Shown: positions 45,360-54,569 of the stretch, piece after piece | Layout: each line of letters begins with the position of its first letter | Numbering within the stretch: position 1 is the first letter of the stretch | Assembly: GCA_934320845.1 (NCBI GenBank) | Contig: CAKRFU010000006.1 | Span: 89,085 to 153,084 of the forward strand | Origin: an uncultured Lachnospiraceae bacterium | GTDB taxonomy: Bacteria; Bacillota; Clostridia; Lachnospirales; Lachnospiraceae | Length of the DNA: 64,000 nt | Direction of reading: 5' to 3' | Position numbers and translations under genes: made by a program | Notes under the pieces: model-generated | The model's input: only the letters and a program-made list of their open reading frames with translations | What the model was told of the DNA's origin: nothing | Database searches by the model: none

Positions 45360-46403
45360 ATGAATAAACTTATAATACCTACAGGGTATATGGGCTCGGG
45401 TTCATCAGCTATTACAGATTTAATTTGTGAATTTGATGGTTATGATGCTGACAACGGAACTTTTGAATATGTTTTTCTTCATTGTCCGGATGGTGTGTTT
45501 GATCTTGAAGATAAACTTTTAATAGGAAATAATTCATTAAGAAGTGATGAGGCAATTAGAAGTTTTGAAAAAAGAATGTATGAATTATATAACAGAAAAT
45601 TTTGGTGGGTGGCAGACTACAAAGAAAAAATTGGAGAAGATTTTTGGAAGATTACGAAAGAATTTATTGATTCACTAACTCAATATAAATCAGATTCATA
45701 TTGGTATATGCAGGAAAGGTTAAACTTTATCAGATTTGTGCTTATGTCTTTTAGGGCAGGTATTCGTGTGGTTTCAAGAGGAAAAATAAATTTAAAGAAA
45801 CCATTAGAGTATAAAACAATGCGCTTGTCATTTGTAGAAGCAGATGAGTTTTATCAAAAAGCAAGAAATTATGTAAATAAATTTTTAAAGTGTGTTGGGA
45901 TTGAAGAAAGGAATATAATACTTGATCAATTGTTACTGCCACATAATGTTTATCGTGCTGAAAAGTATTTTGATGACAGAATGGAATGTTTTGTCGTGAA
46001 CAGAGATCCGAGAGATGTGTTTATTCTTAATAAATATGTGTGGGCAAAATCAGGAGAACAGGTTCCATTTCCTACGGATGTAAATAAATTTTGTGGTTAT
46101 TATAGAAGGCTGCATGCGATAGAAAGGAAAGTTGAAAATATACATGTGCATACGATACAGTTTGAAGATTTGGTATATAAATATGATGAAATGTTAGTAA
46201 AGATAAAAGATATATTGCAATTGAACGATGCTTGTCATTCAAAAAAAAAGCAGATGTTTAATCCTGAAAGGAGCATAAATAATACACAATTGTTTATGAA
46301 GGATAAATATAAGAAAGAGGTAGAGATAATAGAAAAAGAATTGTCAGAATTTTTATATGAGTTTCCATATATAAATGACGCAGATATAAGTAAGAGTTTT
46401 TAG
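45360..46403 (+). CDS. sulfotransferase-like protein
   Basis: 347 residues. The N-terminal PTGYMGSGSSAITDLI looks like the phosphosulfate-binding P-loop of sulfotransferases. VNRDPRDVFI looks like the conserved 3'-phosphate-binding RDPRD motif, and QFEDLVYKYDEML matches the FEDL segment common in the fold. It could transfer sulfate from PAPS to the glycan. The ATG at 45360 is chosen; a TTG at 45342 is in frame. No PAPS-synthesis genes are in the window. Classification is by motif only; a nucleotide-binding role other than sulfation is possible. Confidence 0.62.
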   Translation: MNKLIIPTGYMGSGSSAITDLICEFDGYDADNGTFEYVFLHCPDGVFDLEDKLLIGNNSLRSDEAIRSFEKRMYELYNRKFWWVADYKEKIGEDFWKITKEFIDSLTQYKSDSYWYMQERLNFIRFVLMSFRAGIRVVSRGKINLKKPLEYKTMRLSFVEADEFYQKARNYVNKFLKCVGIEERNIILDQLLLPHNVYRAEKYFDDRMECFVVNRDPRDVFILNKYVWAKSGEQVPFPTDVNKFCGYYRRLHAIERKVENIHVHTIQFEDLVYKYDEMLVKIKDILQLNDACHSKKKQMFNPERSINNTQLFMKDKYKKEVEIIEKELSEFLYEFPYINDADISKSF

Positions 46404-46428
46404 GCAGAGAGAAATAAAAGAGGTAGAT

Positions 46429-47838
46429 ATGGAAAAGCAGAGTGATAGTGTACAGACCGCAAAAACAGCGATATTAAACACAGTTGCAAACTGTATATCA
46501 TTAGTTGTTGGTATGATTATGATACCAATTATTACACGAATTTTATCTGTAGAACAGATGGGTATTGCAAATACATTTATGTCTACAAGAAATACAGTTG
46601 TTATAATTATAACTTGTGCTGTATACGCTTATGTGCATAAGGCAATGATAGAATTTAAAAATGAGAAGAAAAGTTACATATTTAGTATTGTTGTTTTTTG
46701 CTTTTTTGCCGTAGCAGTAAGTTTCGGAATTGGTTCTTTATTTAAAAATCGGTTGATGAAACTTTTATCTTTGGATGAATTTTTGTTTTATTGGTTGTTT
46801 ATAAGCTGCTTAGGATTTGCTTTATATAGTATAGCGGATTATTATTGTATATTCCAGAATAAGTATTATATAGTAACTTTGATTGTTTTGAGTGTCGGTC
46901 CTGTATCACAGTTCTTATCAGTAGGATTGTCTTTTGTATTTTGCAATAATAAATATATTGGACGAGTTATAGGGCTTGATTTTGTATATTTATTGGTTTC
47001 TCTTTGTCTTATATTGTGGATGCTTGTTGGGCATAAACCAAAGTTTAAGAGAAAATATATAAAAAATACATTAAGTTTTACAATACCAATAATACCTCAT
47101 TTATTATCACAAATGGTATTGACACAGTGCGACTTGGTGATGATTTCATATTTTTGTGGAAACGATAAATCGGGAATTTATAGTATGGGGCATACAGTAG
47201 GTTTTTTGGCATTGACGGTTATGTCACAGATAATGGCATCTTGGTCTCCTTGGGTATATAGAAGGATGGAGAATAAAGAATATAAAACAATTTTTGAAAA
47301 TTCAAAACTAATCGTTTTAGTAGGTGCTTATATTTCTATGGGATTATTGACTATATCTACTGAACTTATAAAATTGTTTTTAACAGATGCTTATCGGTTG
47401 TGTATTTACATAGTGCCAACACTTGTCGTTGCAATGTTTTTGCAGTTTATCTATATATTTATATATGATTTTCAATTTTTTAATAAGAGGGCAAAATCAA
47501 TTGCAGTTTCATCAATTGCAGCAGCGGTGTTTAATTTGATAACAAATTATATATGTATTCCTAAATTTGGATTTTTAGCAGCAGGATTTACGACATTGGC
47601 AAGTTATTTTGTGCTTCTTATGATAAATTATCTTTATACTATAAAAATGGGAATAAATATAATTTATGATGTTAAGAGATTGTTTATATGGACAGTTGTG
47701 GTGGGGATTTATGCTATAATATGTGTTGTGTTAAAGGATGTTATTATTGTGAGATATGTTATATTTATGATTATATCTTTAGTATTATTAAAAATAAAAT
47801 TTAGAGATTTACTTGAAATGGTTCAGGGATTAAGATAA
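46429..47838 (+). CDS. Wzx-type polysaccharide flippase (MOP superfamily)
   Basis: A 469-residue protein with about twelve to fourteen membrane segments and short loops. The start TAILNTVANCISLVVGMIMIPIITRIL is the usual first helix of the RfbX/polysaccharide transporter family (seen in parts). FTIPIIPHLLSQMVL and YSMGHTVG in the middle are also typical. It flips undecaprenyl-linked repeat units to the outer face. Together with the Wzy-like protein it would form a Wzx/Wzy route, separate from the Wzm/Wzt exporter in the same locus. Confidence 0.9.
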   Translation: MEKQSDSVQTAKTAILNTVANCISLVVGMIMIPIITRILSVEQMGIANTFMSTRNTVVIIITCAVYAYVHKAMIEFKNEKKSYIFSIVVFCFFAVAVSFGIGSLFKNRLMKLLSLDEFLFYWLFISCLGFALYSIADYYCIFQNKYYIVTLIVLSVGPVSQFLSVGLSFVFCNNKYIGRVIGLDFVYLLVSLCLILWMLVGHKPKFKRKYIKNTLSFTIPIIPHLLSQMVLTQCDLVMISYFCGNDKSGIYSMGHTVGFLALTVMSQIMASWSPWVYRRMENKEYKTIFENSKLIVLVGAYISMGLLTISTELIKLFLTDAYRLCIYIVPTLVVAMFLQFIYIFIYDFQFFNKRAKSIAVSSIAAAVFNLITNYICIPKFGFLAAGFTTLASYFVLLMINYLYTIKMGINIIYDVKRLFIWTVVVGIYAIICVVLKDVIIVRYVIFMIISLVLLKIKFRDLLEMVQGLR

Positions 47839-47858
47839 GAGTTTAAAGGTGAAAATAA

Positions 47859-48977
47859 ATGATATCAGAAAAAGATTTGATAGAAGTAAGAAAAAGAGAT
47901 TTTTTAAAGAATTATAATCATTACAATGATTTAAGGAATATTGAGACAAGGCTTGTGTTTGGAAAACACTATGACGATGAGGTTTTTCTCACAATTATAC
48001 TCCCGGTTTATGATCATCCGGAAGAATTTATAAAGAGAGCTTTAGATAGTGCATTAGAACAAAAATGTAATTATTTATATCAGATAATTGTTATTGATGA
48101 TTATGCAAAAGAAAAGGGACAGACTGTTACTGAAAAATATATTAGAAAACTTAATGATTCAAGGGTTATATATTATAAGAATATGAAAAACATGGGAGTA
48201 TTTGGAAATTGGAACAGGGCTGTTTCTTTAGCTAAATCCAAATGGGTATCTTTTTTACACAGTGATGATTTCTTAAAAGATAATTATTTGCAAAATATGT
48301 ATGATATAATAAAAAAGTATCCGCAGATAGATCAGCTTGCCTGTAATTATAAAAAACTTGATTTTTTAAATGGTGATATTGATATTCAAGCTGAAATACA
48401 TGGTAAATCCGGTGTGAAGAAACTTAGAAAGGTAAAATATACAGAGTATTTATATGAAATGAAAACTTCTGTTAAGGGAGCATTTTATAGAAGAGACAAA
48501 TTAATAGAGATAGGTGGATTCAGGAGTCAGGGAGATGGAATAGGACTTGACGATTATCCTCTTATGATGAGATTTGCATATTATTATAATACATATTTAT
48601 TGGAGGATGAATTATATTTGAATTCTTGGGCGCATAATGATAGCCTGAATACAAAACATTGGTATCCCGAAATTGTTGAAAATTATTATATGTGGCTCTA
48701 TTTTGCTAAAAAAGAAAATAGAGTAAAAAAGTTTTTTTATGAAAAAGCTGCAAAGTGTCTTTTACTGGAAAGAGCCAGAATTTATAAGTCTGGGAAAAGC
48801 TGGGTTGGTGTGCCTGTTGAAATAAATTATGATGAGCTTAAACACGATTGTCAATTAAAAAATACAAGGATAAATCGTTTTTGGGAGGCTGTTTCATTTT
48901 GTATGGTTTATATATTCCAAAAGAGGAAAAACAGGATAGATATAGAGGAAATGGTTAATATTAAAGAAATGAGATAA
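47859..48977 (+). CDS. glycosyltransferase family 2
   Basis: A 372-residue GT-A enzyme with an N-terminal extension of about 45 residues before LTIILPVYDHPEEFIKRALDS. It has IVIDDYAKEKGQ and the metal motif FLHSDDFLKDNY, followed by VKGAFYRRDKLIEIGGF and GIGLDDYPLMMRF. It is the last gene before the terminator at 48984 and so closes the main glycan transcript. The SD AAAGGTG lies before the ATG. Donor and acceptor are unknown. Confidence 0.86.
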   Translation: MISEKDLIEVRKRDFLKNYNHYNDLRNIETRLVFGKHYDDEVFLTIILPVYDHPEEFIKRALDSALEQKCNYLYQIIVIDDYAKEKGQTVTEKYIRKLNDSRVIYYKNMKNMGVFGNWNRAVSLAKSKWVSFLHSDDFLKDNYLQNMYDIIKKYPQIDQLACNYKKLDFLNGDIDIQAEIHGKSGVKKLRKVKYTEYLYEMKTSVKGAFYRRDKLIEIGGFRSQGDGIGLDDYPLMMRFAYYYNTYLLEDELYLNSWAHNDSLNTKHWYPEIVENYYMWLYFAKKENRVKKFFYEKAAKCLLLERARIYKSGKSWVGVPVEINYDELKHDCQLKNTRINRFWEAVSFCMVYIFQKRKNRIDIEEMVNIKEMR

Positions 48978-48983
48978 AATTTG

Positions 48984-49021
48984 ATAACTTTCGTGAATAT
49001 AATTGCGAAAGTTATTTTTTT
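48984..49021 (+). terminator. intrinsic terminator closing the glycan operon
   Basis: ATAACTTTCG (48984-48993) pairs with CGAAAGTTAT (49006-49015), followed by seven Ts to 49021. A TATAAT (48998-49003) sits in the loop but has no matching -35. Confidence 0.92.
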
Positions 49022-49042
49022 ATGTTAATATTGTTCACGAAA
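48989..49042 (+). promoter_or_regulatory. long-spaced dyad before the choline-kinase fusion gene
   Basis: TTTCGTGAA (48989-48997) and TTCACGAAA (49034-49042) are perfect 9-base inverted copies. The first overlaps the terminator's 5' arm and the second abuts the SD region (GAAAGGAAAG). RNA pairing would open the terminator stem and hide part of the SD region; as DNA it could be an operator pair. Function is not shown. Confidence 0.4.
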
Positions 49043-49060
49043 TGAAAGGAAAGTAAGTAC

Positions 49061-50818
49061 ATGAACAAACAAGATATGGATATTCTGAGTATATTATATT
49101 CAGAACGATATATAAATCAACGTGAATTATCAGAAAAATGCGGGCATTCTTTAGGTATTGTAAATCGTTCTTTAAAACAATTAGTAAATGAGGGATATAT
49201 AGATGAAGAATTTATATTGACTGATAAGGCAAAAAAAGCATTTGAAGATGCTAAACCGAAAAATGCTATTATTTTGGCTGCCGGTTTCGGGATGCGTATG
49301 GTTCCTATAAATATGGAGATTCCCAAGGGTCTGCTTGAAGTAAATGGAGAGCCATTGATTGAAAGAACTATTAAACAGCTTAACAAAGTAGGAATTAAGG
49401 AAATTTATGTTGTAGTTGGCTTTATGAAAGAGAATTACGAGTATCTGATAGATGAATATGGTATTGAACTTATTGTGAATAAAGAATATGCATCAAAAAA
49501 CAATATGCATTCTCTAAGCTTAGTATCAGATAAAATTTCAAATACATATATTATTCCATGCGATGTATGGTGTGACATAAATCCGTATAGTAAGAATGAA
49601 CTTTATTCCTGGTATATGGTAAGTGATATGGTAGATGATGAAAGTGATGTAAGAGTAAACAGAAAGATGGAACTTGTGTCGGTAGTAAATAGAAATGGTG
49701 GGAATGCAATGATTGGCATAAGTTATCTCCTTAAAGAAGACGCAAAAAAAGTTGTAAAGCGTATGGAGATCCTGTGCGGGGATAGGCGCAATGATGGAAT
49801 GTTTTGGGAAGAAGCATTGTATCAGAATAAAGAAATGATTGTTAAAGCAAAGGTTGTTCCTTCAGCAGATGTTGTGGAAATAAATACATATGAACAACTT
49901 AGGGAACTGGATGAACATTCTTCGCAGCTTAAGAATGAGGCAATAGAAACTATTTGCCAGGTATTTGCTGTAAAAGAAGATCAGATAGTTGATATAACAG
50001 TATTGAAAAAGGGAATGACTAACAGATCTTTTTTATTTTCAATCAAAGATAAAAAATACATAATGAGAATTCCAGGAGAAGGAACAGAAAGGCTTATTGA
50101 CAGAAAACAGGAAGCACAGGTATATCAAAGAATATCAGATAAGGGAATATGTGATAATATTGTATATATTAATCCAGACAATGGGTATAAGATTACTGAA
50201 TTTATTGATGGAGCGAGAGTGTGCAATTCCCAAAATAAAAAAGACTTAAGAGAATGTATGAAAAAATTGAGAGAATTTCATGAGCTTAAATTAAAGGTAG
50301 ACCATGAATTTGACATTTTTGGACAGATAGAATTTTATGAATATTTATGGAATGGGACTGCTTCTGTATATAGAGATTATAAAAAGACAAAGAGAAATGT
50401 TTTTTCGCTTAAGAATTATATTGATGAGAATGTTCATGAAAAGGTTCTTACACATATAGATGCTGTTCCTGATAATTTTCTTTTTAAGGAAGATGGACAA
50501 AATACAGACATTAGGTTGATTGATTGGGAATATGCTGCAATGCAGGATCCGCATGTGGATGTTGCAATGTTTTGCATTTATTCATTTTATGATAGAGCAC
50601 AAATAGATGAGCTTATAGATATATATTTTTGTGGAAAATGTGACAGAAAAACAAGAATAAAAATATATTGTTATGTTTCTGCGGCAGGTCTTTTGTGGAG
50701 CAATTGGTGTGAATATAAAAGAAACTTAGGGGTGGAGTTTGGTGAATATTCACTTAGACAATATCGTTATGCGAAAGAGTATTATAAAATTGTGCAGGAG
50801 GAGTTGAATGAAAAATAA
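49061..50818 (+). CDS. winged-helix / cytidylyltransferase / choline kinase fusion (LicC-LicA type)
   Basis: A 585-residue, three-part protein. Residues 1-62 form a winged helix (INQRELSEKCGHSLGIVNRSL). Residues about 68-290 form a nucleotidyltransferase with AAGFGMRM and IPKGLLEVNGEPL, like LicC phosphocholine cytidylyltransferase. Residues about 300-585 form a choline/ethanolamine kinase-type phosphotransferase with HIDAVPDNFLF (Brenner motif) and LIDWEYAAMQDP. It should phosphorylate choline and activate it with CTP. The next gene, overlapping by 11 bases, is a separate LicC-like enzyme. The helix-turn-helix may regulate the module, or only regulate activity; this is unproven. Confidence 0.88.
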   Translation: MNKQDMDILSILYSERYINQRELSEKCGHSLGIVNRSLKQLVNEGYIDEEFILTDKAKKAFEDAKPKNAIILAAGFGMRMVPINMEIPKGLLEVNGEPLIERTIKQLNKVGIKEIYVVVGFMKENYEYLIDEYGIELIVNKEYASKNNMHSLSLVSDKISNTYIIPCDVWCDINPYSKNELYSWYMVSDMVDDESDVRVNRKMELVSVVNRNGGNAMIGISYLLKEDAKKVVKRMEILCGDRRNDGMFWEEALYQNKEMIVKAKVVPSADVVEINTYEQLRELDEHSSQLKNEAIETICQVFAVKEDQIVDITVLKKGMTNRSFLFSIKDKKYIMRIPGEGTERLIDRKQEAQVYQRISDKGICDNIVYINPDNGYKITEFIDGARVCNSQNKKDLRECMKKLREFHELKLKVDHEFDIFGQIEFYEYLWNGTASVYRDYKKTKRNVFSLKNYIDENVHEKVLTHIDAVPDNFLFKEDGQNTDIRLIDWEYAAMQDPHVDVAMFCIYSFYDRAQIDELIDIYFCGKCDRKTRIKIYCYVSAAGLLWSNWCEYKRNLGVEFGEYSLRQYRYAKEYYKIVQEELNEK

Positions 50819-51521
50819 AGTTAAAAGAGCAATAATTATGGCAGCAGGTCTGGGAAACCGAATGAAACCTATAACACTTAAAACACCAAAACCGCTTGTA
50901 AAAGTGAATGGCGTTAGAATGATAGATACAGTTATACAAGCGTTACATGAAAATGGAATTTATGAAATTTATATTGTTGTAGGTTATTTGAAAGAGCAAT
51001 TTAAGATATTGACAAATGAGTACAAAGGGATAACACTTATTGAAAATCCGTACTATATGGAGTGTAACAATATATCGTCTTTATATGTTGCACGAGATTA
51101 TATAGAGGAATCAATGATACTTGATGGTGACCAGATAATATATAATTCCAAAGCCCTTGCACCTGAATTTGAAAAATCGGGATATAATAGTGTATGGACC
51201 GATATTGAAACAGATGAATGGCTTCAAACTATAGAAAATGGTGTAGTTGTATCGTGCAGCAGAACAGGTGGAAAAGGAGGATGGCAGTTATATAGTGTTT
51301 CCAGATGGACTAAAGCTGATGGAATAAAACTAAGAAAACATCTTGAATTGGAATTTGAAACTAATAAAAATACTCAGATATATTGGGATGATATAGCAAT
51401 GTTTTGTCATAAAGAAGAGTATGAGCTTGGAATAAGACCTATGAAAAGTAAAGACATTATAGAAATTGATAATCTTTGTGAACTTGCTGCAATTGATGAA
51501 TCTTACAAAATATACTTGTAA
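50808..51521 (+). CDS. licC: LicC-like phosphocholine cytidylyltransferase
   Basis: A 237-residue nucleotidyltransferase. AIIMAAGLGNRMKPIT and TPKPLVKVNGVRMID form the nucleotide site. ENPYYMECNNISSLYVA, ILDGDQII and IYWDDIAMFCH match the choline-phosphate-binding region of LicC. It would make CDP-choline for transfer onto a surface polymer. It overlaps the fusion gene by 11 bases, with AGGAGG inside that gene's end. The fusion already carries such a domain, so one of the two may act on a different phospho-alcohol. Confidence 0.85.
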   Translation: MKNKVKRAIIMAAGLGNRMKPITLKTPKPLVKVNGVRMIDTVIQALHENGIYEIYIVVGYLKEQFKILTNEYKGITLIENPYYMECNNISSLYVARDYIEESMILDGDQIIYNSKALAPEFEKSGYNSVWTDIETDEWLQTIENGVVVSCSRTGGKGGWQLYSVSRWTKADGIKLRKHLELEFETNKNTQIYWDDIAMFCHKEEYELGIRPMKSKDIIEIDNLCELAAIDESYKIYL

Positions 51522-51612
51522 ATTTGGTACAAGAAAGCACTTGTTTCAAAAATAAATACTATAATTATTTGAGCATGCATGAAAAGCAAATCGATTAGAA
51601 AAGAGGATTAAA

Positions 51613-53151
51613 ATGGATGAAAAAAAACTAATTGAAAAAGGAAAAATAGACTGGATAATAACGCTTGTGCCATTATTTCTAATAATAGTATTATGCATAT
51701 TATTTTTTATTATGCCGAATCAGTCAAACAAAGTTTTAAGTCAGATTAGATTTTTCTTTGGAGATACACTTGGAACCTATTATTTAATAATAGGTCTTGG
51801 GATATTTATTTTATCAATATTTATAGGTTCATCAAAGTATGGTAATATCGTATTGGGAAAGCAGGATGAAAAACCTAAATATTCATTTTTTGCATGGGGA
51901 TGTATGATGTTTACATGTGGTTTGGCTGCTGATATCTTGTTTTATTCATTTTCAGAATGGATTTTATACGCTACAGATCCTCATATAGAGGAACTTGGGA
52001 GCATTCAGGAGTGGGCAGGCGTATTTCCAATTTTCCATTGGAGTTTTATTCCGTGGGGATTTTATCTCGTACTAGCAGTAGCATTTGGATTTATGCTTCA
52101 TGTAAGGGGGAGAAGCAGGCAGAAGTATAGTGAAGCATGTCGTCCGATACTTGGAAAATATACTCAGGGGATACTTGGAAGAGTTATAGACTTACTTGCT
52201 GTGTTTGCACTTTTAGCAGGGACAGCAACAACATTTAGCGTTGCTACTCCGCTTATGGCACAAATTATTGGAGAACTGTTTCATATAGAAATAAGCCGTA
52301 CAATTATAAATGTTATTATTCTTCTTATAACTTGCTGTGTTTATACATATTCGTTGCTTCATGGATTTAAAGGGATAAGTATACTTGCAAAAGTTTGCAT
52401 TTATCTGTTTTTTGGATTGTTATTGTATGTTTTTTTATTTGGTGGAGAAACGAGATATATAATAGAAACCGGTATTACTTCTTTTGGGAAAGTAATTCAG
52501 AATTTCTTTGAATTATCAACATATACAGATCCAATGAGAACATCAAACTTTCCACAAAACTGGACTATTTATTATTGGGCATATTGGATGGTTTGGTGTG
52601 TAGCTGCACCATTTTTTATTGGTAGTATATCTAGGGGAAGAAGTGTAAGGCAGACAATATTTGGCGGTTATGTGTTTGGTGTTGGTTCAACTGTAGTAAG
52701 CTTTATAGTTCTTGGAAATTATTCAATGGGAATGCAAATGTCGAAAGCAAAAGATTTCATTGCGATATATAGAAAAACAGGAGATTTATATAGTCTGATA
52801 GTGTCGATAATAAAGACAATGCCATGTGCACCTCTTGTGATGGTTGCAGTGTTAGTAACAATGATTGCATTTTATGCGACATCATTTGATTCTATAGCAT
52901 TGACAGCAGCTTGTTACAGTTATAAAAGACTTGAAGAAAATGAGCAGCCGGGTAAAAAAGTTCAATTTATTTGGTGTATTTTGCTGATACTGTTACCTAT
53001 AGCTCTACTATTTGCAGAAAGTTCAATGAGTAATCTGCAATCTGTTAGTATAGTGGCGGCCTTTCCTATTGGAGGTGTTATAGTCCTAATAGCATTGAGT
53101 TTCTTGAAAGATGCGAAGAAATTTTTGAGTGAAGAAAACAAAATTAGTTAA
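51613..53151 (+). CDS. BCCT-family transporter, probably choline uptake
   Basis: A 512-residue membrane protein with about twelve helices. The family box reads YWAYWMVWCVAAPFF followed by IGSISRGRSVRQ, the hallmark of betaine/carnitine/choline transporters. FHWSFIPWGFYLVLAV is the second conserved aromatic region. It lies 91 bases after licC. LicA/LicC loci usually use a different (DMT-type LicB) choline permease, so BCCT here appears to replace it. Substrate is inferred from neighbours. TATAAT at 51560-51565 may be a promoter -10, with a poor -35. Confidence 0.9.
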   Translation: MDEKKLIEKGKIDWIITLVPLFLIIVLCILFFIMPNQSNKVLSQIRFFFGDTLGTYYLIIGLGIFILSIFIGSSKYGNIVLGKQDEKPKYSFFAWGCMMFTCGLAADILFYSFSEWILYATDPHIEELGSIQEWAGVFPIFHWSFIPWGFYLVLAVAFGFMLHVRGRSRQKYSEACRPILGKYTQGILGRVIDLLAVFALLAGTATTFSVATPLMAQIIGELFHIEISRTIINVIILLITCCVYTYSLLHGFKGISILAKVCIYLFFGLLLYVFLFGGETRYIIETGITSFGKVIQNFFELSTYTDPMRTSNFPQNWTIYYWAYWMVWCVAAPFFIGSISRGRSVRQTIFGGYVFGVGSTVVSFIVLGNYSMGMQMSKAKDFIAIYRKTGDLYSLIVSIIKTMPCAPLVMVAVLVTMIAFYATSFDSIALTAACYSYKRLEENEQPGKKVQFIWCILLILLPIALLFAESSMSNLQSVSIVAAFPIGGVIVLIALSFLKDAKKFLSEENKIS

Positions 53152-53153
53152 GT

Positions 53154-53354
53154 ATGCAGGAAACAAATTTAATGGATTTATTCCAGACCACATTGGCTGC
53201 TATGGGAACAAAAATAGATGGCGACCGACTAGGACTGGGAACAAATTTATATTCTGATAAAGAAACTTTGGCAGAAAGATACGGATATGAGTATATAGAT
53301 AAAGAGCTTGCCAAAAATTCTAACTTTTATAATAAAGATATTTTGAATGAGTGA
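53154..53354 (+). pseudogene. C-terminal remnant of an LTA synthase/phosphoglycerol transferase-like gene
   Basis: A 66-codon frame beginning 3 bases after the BCCT stop, without an SD. It reads DLFQTTLAAMGTKIDGDRLG, then LGTNLYSDKETLAERYGYEY. This matches the C-terminal end of MdoB/LtaS-like sulfatase-fold proteins of Lachnospiraceae, normally about 600 residues. No catalytic or membrane part is present. It is best read as the tail left after a rearrangement that joined the choline module here. A short functional peptide is unlikely. Identification is from family memory. Confidence 0.72.
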
Positions 53355-53391
53355 TAATAAAAAGTTGTCAAAAAACTTACCTTTTATTAAG

Positions 53392-53420
53392 TTGTAAATA
53401 AAGTCGAATATTGTTATAAT
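53392..53420 (+). promoter_or_regulatory. sigma-A promoter of galM
   Basis: TTGTAA (53392-53397), 17 bases, TATAAT (53415-53420), about 30 bases before the start codon. Confidence 0.75.
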
Positions 53421-53451
53421 AAATTCAAATATTTTTTAGGAGGAACGGTGA

Positions 53452-54519
53452 ATGAGCATTTTAAAATCTAAATTTGGAGTTACAAAAGAAGGTAAGGAAG
53501 TTACGAAATATACATTAAAGAATACAAATGGTTTAGAGGTGTCCTTTATTGATTTGGGCGGAGTTATCACAAATATTATGATGGCGGACAAGGATGGTAA
53601 TATTGATGATATAGTGCTTGGCTATGATAAAGTTTCAGATTATGAGGTAAATATGCCAAGCTTTGGTGCCCCTATAGGAAGATATGCAAACCGGGTTTCA
53701 AATGCATCATTTTCTTTAAACGGAAAAGAATATAAACTTGATATGAATGACAACACAAATTGTCTGCATGGTGGAAATACGAGATATAATCGTATGATGT
53801 ATGATGTGGAGACCGACTCAGTAGAAAATGGAGACAGCATTACATTTTCAAGAATGAGTCCAGATGGAGAACAGGGACTGCCGGGAAATCTTACTGTTGC
53901 GATTACATATACATTAAACGACCAGAATGAACTTATGGTAGATTATTATGCTGTGGGAGATGCCGATACTATTGTGAATATTACAAACCACTCATATTTT
54001 AACCTTGGAAAAGGTGGTCATAAGTGTAAAGATGTTCTTGACCAGGAAGTTACTATTTATGCGGATAACTACACACCTGTAAATGATATTTTGATTCCAA
54101 CAGGTGAGATAAAGAGTGTTGAGAATACAGCACTTGATTTTAGAAAAGGTAAAAAGATTCGTGATGGTCTTGGCGTTTTTGATAAGGATGAAAAGACTGT
54201 TACGGAGTATGATCACAACTTTGTACTCAACGGGGACGAAATATGTGATGTTGCGAAAGCTGCACAGTTTGTATGTGAAGATACAGGCAGAATGTTGGAG
54301 GTTTATACAGACCAGCCGGGAATGCAGCTTTATACGGCAGGTACACTTACTGTTGAAAATGCAAAAGATGGTATGAATTATGGAAATTTCAGTGGTGCAT
54401 GTTTTGAAACACAAAATTTCCCTAACGCAATAAATACAGAAGGATTTCCGAATGTAGTTCTTAAGGCAGGAGAAGAATATAGTACAACAACGGTATTTCG
54501 TTTTTCAGTTAATGACTAA
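53452..54519 (+). CDS. galM: aldose 1-epimerase (galactose mutarotase)
   Basis: A 355-residue enzyme interconverting alpha and beta anomers of aldoses. It has IGRYANRVSNASFSLNGKEY, LHGGNTRYNRMMYDV (substrate His), NITNHSYFNLG (catalytic His region) and the late EYDHNFVLNG and TDQPGMQLYT. The length is normal. AGGAGG lies before the ATG. It has its own promoter and separates the glycan locus from the signalling genes downstream; no other galactose genes are adjacent. Confidence 0.96.
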   Translation: MSILKSKFGVTKEGKEVTKYTLKNTNGLEVSFIDLGGVITNIMMADKDGNIDDIVLGYDKVSDYEVNMPSFGAPIGRYANRVSNASFSLNGKEYKLDMNDNTNCLHGGNTRYNRMMYDVETDSVENGDSITFSRMSPDGEQGLPGNLTVAITYTLNDQNELMVDYYAVGDADTIVNITNHSYFNLGKGGHKCKDVLDQEVTIYADNYTPVNDILIPTGEIKSVENTALDFRKGKKIRDGLGVFDKDEKTVTEYDHNFVLNGDEICDVAKAAQFVCEDTGRMLEVYTDQPGMQLYTAGTLTVENAKDGMNYGNFSGACFETQNFPNAINTEGFPNVVLKAGEEYSTTTVFRFSVND

Positions 54520-54569
54520 AAAGAAATAGTACAGATTATTATGAATGCAGAAGGGATTGATGAATACAT

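Noticed and set aside
53992..54414. 140-residue minus-strand open frame opposite galM
   Set aside because: Antisense shadow with abundant Cys and Ile, no start signal.
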